Part shown: piece after piece, positions 8,863 to 14,449 of the stretch
How positions within the stretch are numbered: the stretch's first letter is position 1
Layout of the letters: every line of letters begins with the position of its first letter
NCBI GenBank assembly: GCA_013365325.1
Contig: JABVXV010000692.1
Location: 1 to 14,449 of the forward strand
Length of the DNA stretch: 14,449 bases
Source: Dipetalonema caudispina
Taxonomy: Eukaryota > Nematoda > Chromadorea > Rhabditida > Onchocercidae
Direction of reading: 5' to 3'
Position numbers and translations under genes: made by a program
The notes under the pieces: model-generated
What the model was told of the DNA's origin: nothing
The model's input: only the letters and a program-made list of their open reading frames with translations
Databases searched by the model: none

Positions 8863-9111
8863 ATTTTATGAAAATAGTTTATCATATTTTCAATCATAAC
8901 TATACGAATTTGATCTGCATCAAACAATGGATAATTTCATGAAAAGTCGATATCTCTATTCCAAGAATACTTCCACAACTCGTGGTCTAGAACGAATGTC
9001 TTGGCGACAACAGTCGCAACCACAAATGAGCAGTAATGTTAGTGATGATTTCGGTACGATGCGCGAAATGTTGGCACGAAAACGATCACTGCCTCGACCA
9101 CCGGTTACGAC
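8863..9111 (+). CDS. First coding exon, product not recognised
   Basis: The exon runs from the acceptor at 8862 to a GTTAGT donor at 9112; coding starts at ATG 8927 (A at -3, G at +4). All three frames entering at 8863 meet a stop (TGA by 8871, TAA at 8897-8899 in the main frame, TGA at 8940-8942), so translation must begin inside it. It holds 61 full codons plus two bases (phase 2). Base use is far more balanced than the flanks, with many CGA/CGT/CGC arginines and CAA/CAG glutamines, and composition drops to intronic AT-richness right at the proposed donor. The peptide is polar and probably disordered: Ser/Thr/Tyr/Lys in residues 7-19, a Gln-rich SWRQQSQPQM at 25-34, an acidic VSDDFG at 38-43, then MREMLARKRSLPRPP at 45-59, a basic helix-like stretch running into a proline-rich tail. 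No signal peptide or membrane segment is seen. The minus strand is also open across the block, but lacks splice logic. The family is unknown. The later exons were not found. Confidence 0.6.
8868..8942 (+). CDS. Upstream ORF overlapping the main start
   Basis: An ATG five bases into the exon opens a 24-codon frame ending at TGA 8940-8942, 13 bases past the main ATG and in a different frame. If the transcript begins at or is spliced to 8863, ribosomes meet this ATG first. It has A at +4 and T at -3, a weaker context than the main ATG, so leaky scanning is plausible. Overlapping upstream frames usually lower main-frame output; that role is inferred here. Confidence 0.35.
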   Translation: MKIVYHIFNHNYTNLICIKQWIIS

Positions 9112-9117
9112 GTTAGT
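9112..9117 (+). promoter_or_regulatory. Splice donor GTTAGT
   Basis: ACGAC|GTTAGT matches the 5' splice-site consensus at +1, +2, +4, +5 and +6. The T at +3 is non-ideal. It sits exactly where coding-like composition ends. Read-through instead adds a short basic tail ending KKKKKF before TGA at 9149-9151. Weaker GT sites at 9032, 9039 and 9104 are inside the coding-like block. Confidence 0.5.
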
Positions 9118-9777
9118 TTCCAATCTTTATAAAAAGAAAAAAAAATTTTGAATTTAGTATGAATTGAATTCAAAATGTTTATTATTTTAAAGTGATAAGT
9201 TTAGATATTAAAGAAAAATGATATAATCCTCATTTTATGCTGCACATTTTTTGAATAAAAACCCTAAAAAATTTCTTTCGTTTTCAAATTTACCAATATT
9301 TGAAAAAATATTCCTTTCTTCCCATAAAATTTTTGTATTAAAAATATTTGTAAAATATGAATCTTATGATATACCATAATAAGTAAAATAAACTGATTAA
9401 GTTAATCATTTATGCTAAGTTAATGTGGCACAAATTATCATTGAAAACTTTTGTGAAGTTTTGTGGTTATTATACAATTAGATCAACATGGTACCATCTT
9501 TAATAAGGAAATCAGAAAAAGTTGTGCACTTTTTTCATCAAACTATATTTTTTTGCATCGCCTAATTTTTATATTTTCTGCTAAAATTGGAATGGGACTC
9601 ACGAAACGAAAACAACTGCAAATTTGAAATTACTATCGACACTCTTAAAAATTATTATTCAAACTTTTATTTTTCACATGCGAAATTGAATTTTAATATG
9701 ATTTCAATCCTTTGATCCAAATAAATGAAAAGAAATTATACATCGACTTTAGGCTTTGTCCACTTAAGTGATTTCCT
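9112..9777 (+). other. Probable start of a long intron
   Basis: AT-rich sequence after the donor with no open frame of note. It holds TTCAAACTTTT at 9658-9668 and an AATAAA at 9254-9259 that could end a read-through transcript but is expected by chance in DNA this AT-rich. Confidence 0.5.
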
Positions 9778-10036
9778 TTATGTTTTGCAATCATTTTTAT
9801 CCCCTTCTCTTCCTTCCTTATTATTTTCATTTACGACCAAAGTTGAAATTTTAGCAGATCTTTCGAAACTTTGAGTTACATACCAAAATATACCTCGTTT
9901 ATAAATGCGAGGAGAGATATTCGAAATGCAATCAATTAAATCATATCGACAAAAGTTATAATTTGCAATGAAAAAGCTATTGTCCTCTAGAATTCTATAG
10001 GAAACTTTTAGAACTTCAAAGAAAACCTTAGACAAT
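9778..10036 (-). CDS. Minus-strand exon candidate, unknown product
   Basis: On the minus strand a strong TTTCAG acceptor (plus 10037-10042) is followed by an open frame from 10035 to TAA at 9778-9780, 85 codons. An internal GTATGT donor (plus 9878-9883) would instead give a 153-nt exon at 9884-10036, an exact multiple of three. Codon use includes CGA and CGC arginines and the peptide is better balanced than chance frames nearby: LSKVFFEVLKVSYRILEDN, then FCRYDLIDCISNISPRIYKR, and past the donor a charged NNKEGREGDKND tail. No ATG starts it, so it would be an internal or terminal exon of a minus-strand gene, opposite to the exon at 8863. No domain is recognised with any confidence. Length alone is within chance expectation for this composition; the paired splice sites are what raise it. 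Confidence 0.3.
9893..9912. repeat. CCTCG/CGAGG hairpin
   Basis: CCTCG at 9893-9897 pairs with CGAGG at 9908-9912 across a 10-base loop that contains TTTATAAA. All five pairs are GC-rich apart from one, unusual for this window. It lies inside the minus-strand exon candidate. Confidence 0.4.
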
Positions 10037-10042
10037 CTGAAA

Positions 10043-10600
10043 TCAGATTTAATACTATAAGATAAACAAGTTTCGCAACAAATGTGAGATAATTTATAAA
10101 TGTTGCATTGGTTACTCGAATTTGATCAATTCTTCTTCCCATGCTAAATTGAAGCAAATTCACTACTTCGACTTTTAATCATAGAAATTAGTACAGCTGT
10201 TGATTTGTTGAGCATTTCAGAAAAATCCCACAATTTGTTTGATTGTCAAAATCTAAATCAAAATTTTATTACAAAATACATCAATTTTCTTCTTCTTTTT
10301 CAACAACTTAATGAAGCATTTCATTTTTGGTACTTTTTAGGAACATAATTATAAATTGTTATCGGTTTTTTTTTTCTTTCTAACATTTAAATATATTTTA
10401 CAATTAAATCCTTTAAATCTTCTTTAATCAAATAATTTGCTTTTTATCCTAATTTTTATAAACAACCATCAATCACAGTTTACGGAATTTTCAATTTGAA
10501 TTTTACAATTTAAAAATAATATTTATGCAATTACTTCTATTCTAAATATAATCTACAAGTTGATTTAGAGTAGAGATATTCATACACATCATGTGATTCA
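10043..10600. other. AT-rich stretch, no gene
   Basis: It contains TTTCAG at 10215-10220 and several weaker AG sites, but the frames that follow close within a few codons. Nothing else stands out. Confidence 0.5.
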
Positions 10601-10786
10601 TTACACATTACGTATTGACATTTCAGTTATGCTGTCAGTTGTTTGTGATTTCTCTTCATCTGCTCTTTTTTTTTTTCTTTTCAAATTTATTTCGATTATT
10701 AAAATCATACCTTTAATTAGTCCATCATTTAATTTAATTTCGTGACAAAAATTTTTATGAATAATATCAATGGATAAAAGCAACAT
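10601..10786 (-). CDS. Minus-strand ORF or first-exon candidate
   Basis: ATG at plus 10786 opens a 61-codon frame to TAA at 10601-10603. A good donor, AAAG|GTATGA (GT at plus 10710-10709), could end a 76-nt first exon after about 25 codons (MLLLSIDIIHKNFCHEIK, then LNDGLIK). Without splicing the rest is hydrophilic: KRKKKRADEEKSQ, then TTDSITEMSIRNV. Joining this donor to the TTTCAG acceptor at 10037 changes frame and soon hits a stop, so the two candidates do not form one simple gene. No family is recognised, and chance is quite possible. Confidence 0.18.
   Translation of the reverse strand: MLLLSIDIIHKNFCHEIKLNDGLIKGMILIIEINLKRKKKRADEEKSQTTDSITEMSIRNV
10629..10745 (+). CDS. 38-codon ORF directly after TTTCAG
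   Basis: ATTGACATTTCAG (AG at 10625-10626) is followed after two bases by ATG at 10629 and a 38-codon frame to TGA at 10743-10745. An acceptor this close to an ATG is typical of nematode spliced-leader addition. The peptide starts MLSVVCDFSSSALFFFLFKF and is hydrophobic throughout, largely because of a T11 run, so it could be signal-like or merely AT-driven. It overlaps the minus-strand candidate at 10601-10786; at most one is likely real. Confidence 0.15.
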   Translation: MLSVVCDFSSSALFFFLFKFISIIKIIPLISPSFNLIS

Positions 10787-12236
10787 TTGATACTGTTTTC
10801 ATCTACTGATACTTTTCTTGGCATACTTTTTAAAAGAGAAGTTAAATCAATTTTATTGAAAATCCAATTGTTTTCATATAATTTTATTCAAAAATTCATT
10901 GAAATACGGTATTTCGAATTGTTGAAGCATGAAAAAAATGATTTTCAAAGTATACTATCCTCTTTTGTCTTACAGTATATAAAGAGCGAAATTCGTTCTA
11001 CTTGCAAAGTAATTTTAAATTCTATCAGCATATAATGAGAAATTACTACTGAAGTTATTTGAAATGAAATCACCGATAGATCTACTATAATAGTTTAGAG
11101 TAAGCAAAATTGTATTGTTTACGAAAATTTTCGAAATTTAAAAAGATTGGAAAAACAGAGCAAAAGGTTAGCATCTTTTGCTTTCCATACAGTAAATTGA
11201 TATTATAATAGGAATCATAGTTGAATTTATTCCATAAAGAAGATAATAGTAGTTTTGTGGTGACACGAAAACCAAAACTAAACAATTTCTACAGTATTTT
11301 TATATTACAAACATCTGGATAACTTTTCGAACTACCTTGTCATTTATCAATGTAAAGACTGAAAACTGACAACTCATTTATCATTATTATCCACAATCTT
11401 GCAATTTAATTGCTTCAAAATCTTAAAAAAATTTTTCGGAATTCGGAATGCTCCTGGTCAGGAAATCCAATCACAGATTAGTGATAATACCAAATTATAA
11501 ATTTCTATCAGCATGCAAAAAGGAAACATAAATTGTGAAATGTATAAAATTGATTTATATATGATTAATGATAAATAAATTATTTCTTGATCCCAAATGT
11601 AATTTAACTACTGAGATCAATATTTTTGATAGCCATTCAAGTTTTGTTTTTTAGTGATCAAATTACGGTTATATTAAACAAAATTAAATAAAATTATGGG
11701 ATTTAACTTTCCACTAAGTCATATATGGTTTAAAACAAAACTTCCATATGTAATCAAACAATGAAAAATTCATTATAATCATATAAAATATGAATAATTT
11801 TGAAACAAAAATGAGAATGAACACTCTTTTTTCTGCTTATTTTTTGGTATTTGTACAAAAATTTTAAAAGATTTTGGTTGAAGAAATTTGAAATGATTAA
11901 TTATGCAATGGAAAAAATGTTTGCTTTTTTTTTTGTTACACCGGGATGCGAGTAATTTTTGAACATGTGAATCCAATCTTTTTTTGTTTTCAACATACTT
12001 TTAAAATAATTTATAGTTTTCGTTTGAGCAAAAAAAAAGGGTAGAAAATTTTGTTATCCCATTTCTATTACAAAATTCATATCGATTTTTCTATTTTCGT
12101 TCAAGTAAAACCGTTCGATCATTATCTGTTATCATTAACACGGAAATATGTTCACGACAAATCAATGATATAAAATATTAAACCTGTTGAAGAATGAAAT
12201 TTCTAATTTTTTCCCACTTATTTATTATTACTAGCT
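10787..12236. other. AT-rich tract, no supportable gene
   Basis: Frames at 10787-11035 (+), 11085-11285 (-) and 11779-11976 (-) have lengths expected by chance, Ile/Phe/Lys/Asn-heavy composition and non-ATG starts or no splice support. One good acceptor-like site, TTGTCTTACAG (AG near 10977-10978), is followed 33 bases later by GTAATT, a possible micro-exon that cannot be tested here. Confidence 0.5.
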
Positions 12237-12335
12237 ATCGTGAGAAATGTCGAATTCATTGAAGTACACCTGTTTTCTCAAAGACCTCTCAATAATCAGT
12301 CAAAAAAGAACGAAGAAAATTTGTTCATTAATTAA
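12237..12335 (+). CDS. Weak exon candidate
   Basis: From the codon ATC at 12237 a frame runs 32 codons to TAA at 12333-12335. The peptide IVRNVEFIEVHLFSQRPLNN, then QSKKNEEN, is more balanced than local chance frames. The AG before it (12233-12234, TTACTAG) has a T-rich but imperfect tract. No domain is recognised. Confidence 0.1.
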   Translation: MVRNVEFIEVHLFSQRPLNNQSKKNEENLFIN

Positions 12336-13051
12336 AATCTGAATTAAATCATTTTTCCTAAAACTTCATTTACACTTCCCATACTAACGTTAACAGCTTG
12401 CTAATTTCATTTATACACTATAACATCGGTCTATTTGCATAGAAATCCATACGTTTAGCTTACAGTTTTAGTCTCGATCATGTTATAGTCATCATTCATG
12501 AATAATTTGAACTTTCAACCAATCCATTATTAAATATCATTTCGCTAGCTTCAATAATTCATCTCACCTCTTCATTATCAAATCCTTTCTTGAGCTACGA
12601 CAGAATAGTTATGTGAACTTGCTTTATTTATCATTCTGATCAGATGAAATTTCACTTTACTAACATTTTTATTAACATATTTTATCATTGAAAATTTCTT
12701 TTTCACCTTATTCCAATTAAGAAAATTTAGTCTATAAAATTAGTAACAAACGGAAAAATTTTAGCAAGCTTGGTATTTTTTACAAAAATTTCTGATTAAT
12801 TTCAATAATTTATCGAAAATTTAATTTGTAAAGATATAATAATTAGTTTACTGTAATTCTGTAACTGTCATCGTTGATGCTACTTTTTTTCTTTTTCTGA
12901 GGGCGATGCTACAATACCTTTTGATTAAATCCCGCAAATTTTGCTAACAATCGGAAAACTGTCCTAATTCTTTTTTTTTTTTTTTGATCTAATAAGCAAG
13001 TACTCAAACAAAACAAAAAAAAAAAAAGTTCATGTGAGCCTTTTTAGGGAG
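12336..13051. other. AT-rich stretch with T15
   Basis: No gene seen. It contains a T15 run at 12971-12985, an A12 run at 13016-13027 and a slightly GC-richer patch near 12860-12960 without an open frame of note. Confidence 0.5.
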
Positions 13052-13070
13052 GCATGAATAGCCTTCATGC
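13052..13070. repeat. GCATGAA/TTCATGC hairpin
   Basis: A perfect 7-bp stem with a 5-base TAGCC loop; one bulged G allows two more pairs with the flanking GA and TC. There is no T-run directly after it, so it does not look like a bacterial terminator. It may be a small structured RNA element or chance. Confidence 0.4.
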
Positions 13071-13185
13071 TCGATGATATTATGACTGAAAAATAATGCT
13101 ACACCAAATGATTGAACGTTTCCTTGATAGCTTTTGTTAAATTGATGAATTTAACTTTATCTTGACACCTGTTCCTTTTATCCAG

Positions 13186-13271
13186 CTATTTCGAACGTTG
13201 ATAGTCCTAGTGGAGAAAAACCTGACAATTGCCATCTCAATACATTAATTTTGTTCTGGTCGACATGTTGA
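13186..13271 (+). CDS. Candidate terminal exon, unknown product
   Basis: After CTTTTATCCAG (AG at 13184-13185), two bases and then 27 codons from ATT at 13188 run to TGA at 13269-13271. The peptide ISNVDSPSGEKPDNCHLNT, then LILFWSTC, is clearly less AT-biased than its surroundings. The exon would need one base from its upstream partner, whereas the exon at 8863-9111 supplies two, so the two do not join directly. No family is recognised. Acceptor quality and composition support it; its shortness argues against. Confidence 0.2.
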
Positions 13272-14288
13272 TCCATCAATGAAAAATGATTAAAAAACCA
13301 TTGCTAATTCGTTACATCATTGGAAAAATCTTTTAGTTAGCGTTGTTAGTTAAAAAATGTTAGTATGATATTTTTTAAATCTGGGAAATTAGGATAAGTT
13401 TATTAAAATTTGAACAACTGGCTATTTCCTTGTTGTATTGAATTTTCAAAATTTAAACTAAGATTATTGGTTTTCTGGAAATTAATCCTCATTCAACAGC
13501 AACATGAAAATTTTCATAATAAATATGAAAATTGACACAGACATATTGAATTCAAAAACAAGAAGAAATTGACACTTCAAAATAAGCGAAATTTCGAGAC
13601 AAAAATCGATTAATTGTGATAAACGTGAATATGTTATTAAAACTCAGCATTACTCCATTAAAAAACTGAAACAAAATCCACTTGTGACAGTTATTTTGAT
13701 TGAGAAACAATTTAAAAGAATACTGAGGATTCGAAGTGTCTTGAATTTAACAAAATTTATGTTTTCTTTTTTTCGAAATTTTAGTAGTTTAAAAAGAAAT
13801 TGACTTTTAAAACCATATTCTAATTAATATCAAAACGTTGATTTGAACATATATTTAAATCAAATAATTTCCTACTTGCTAATTATATTATTTTTTATAA
13901 TTATAGTGATTTATTTTCAACTCATTCATATGCATTTATGTAAAAAATTAAAAATAACTTCTTTCATTTGAAAATGTGCAATGTTCTTTACTTCAAAAAC
14001 AAATTTCTGATATTGGAAATCATTCCTTCATGAAGTAAATAGCAGCAAAGTTTCTGCTATCAATCATCGTTTATTAATAAAGTATTTTGTGCCAGTTGAA
14101 CTAATATCCGAAATTTACCTTCCATAAAACAACAAATAAGTATAAGTAAGCAAATAATGTTGCATAGTATAAATAATTCGTACATCGAAGTTTTCGTCTG
14201 TTTACTTTACTTATTTATAATAAAACAATTACACTTTCATAACAAATGATTTTCTGTTGTAATGTAAAAAATCTTTAGGGAAAACTTG
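13272..14288. other. AT-rich stretch, small inverted repeats only
   Basis: No gene seen. TTTACTTCA (13987-13995) pairs with TGAAGTAAA (14031-14039), and ATAGCAG (14039-14045) pairs with CTGCTAT (14054-14060), giving two back-to-back hairpins. Stems of this length are expected several times by chance in DNA this AT-rich. Confidence 0.5.

Positions 14289-14449
<161 letters not shown>

Noticed and set aside
8863..9111. Minus-strand open frame across the main exon
   Set aside because: Open only because the block is GC-richer; it lacks the acceptor, start and donor agreement seen on the plus strand.
9884..10036. Faint likeness of LIDCISNISPRIY to a segment of ryanodine-receptor-type proteins
   Set aside because: Only about five identities in 13 residues, and the flanking residues do not align. 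Too weak to name a family.
10787..11035. Plus-strand frame of 82 codons
   Set aside because: Starts at TTG with no acceptor, and the composition is typical of AT-rich chance frames. The internal TTACAG site is noted elsewhere.
11085..11285. Minus-strand frame of 66 codons
   Set aside because: No ATG start at its head, no good acceptor, and a length within chance.
11779..11976. Minus-strand frame of 65 codons
   Set aside because: Phe/Lys/Asn-rich translation of T- and A-runs; no splice logic.
13987..14060. Pair of adjacent hairpins as a possible microRNA precursor
   Set aside because: Stems of 7-9 mostly A-T pairs are expected many times by chance here, and they are too short for a typical precursor.

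Overview
The window looks like AT-rich nuclear DNA of a eukaryote, most likely a nematode and possibly a filarial or related parasitic worm. The reasons are G+C that by eye is near a quarter or less, dense T-runs, intron-like sequence throughout, splice acceptors of the T-rich ...TTTCAG type, and frequent CGA arginine codons in the one clear coding block. The assignment rests on style, not on a recognised gene, and is tentative. There is no bacterial-type gene, operon, CRISPR array or recognisable RNA gene.

Layout: both ends are trinucleotide arrays in mirror orientation, (AAT)n at 1-149 and (ATT)n at 14289-14449. Bases 150-1415 hold short coding-like open stretches, simple repeats and a tandem TTCATCAT block. 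Bases 1416-1676 form a nested inverted-repeat element: 30-nt arms with 2 mismatches around a second, perfect 11-nt pair. This is the clearest unannotated structure in the window. Bases 1700-6650 are AT-rich and nearly featureless apart from T-runs, a Cys-rich open frame (2373-2600) and a hairpin with an E-box core (5823-5856). A more GC-rich island with two palindromes lies at 6660-6895. A 54-codon ATG frame with three CTCTCTC words lies at 7804-7968.

The only exon I support with moderate confidence is at 8863-9111 on the + strand: a T8-CAG acceptor, a 5' UTR, an ATG in good context at 8927, 61 full codons of balanced composition, then a GTTAGT donor. All three frames entering from the acceptor close early, so it should be a first coding exon. 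The rest of the gene probably lies to the right, most likely beyond the window, because none of the weak downstream candidates I checked splices on to give a longer frame.

Right of this exon, the best secondary candidate is a minus-strand open frame at 9778-10036. It starts directly at a TTTCAG acceptor and carries an internal GTATGT donor. Several shorter candidates follow (10601-10786 minus, 10629-10745 plus, 12237-12335 plus, 13186-13271 plus). At this base composition, open frames of 75-85 codons are expected by chance, so length alone means little. I find no multi-gene system; the window reads as a large intron or intergenic tract carrying one exon, one mobile-element-like repeat and scattered candidates.
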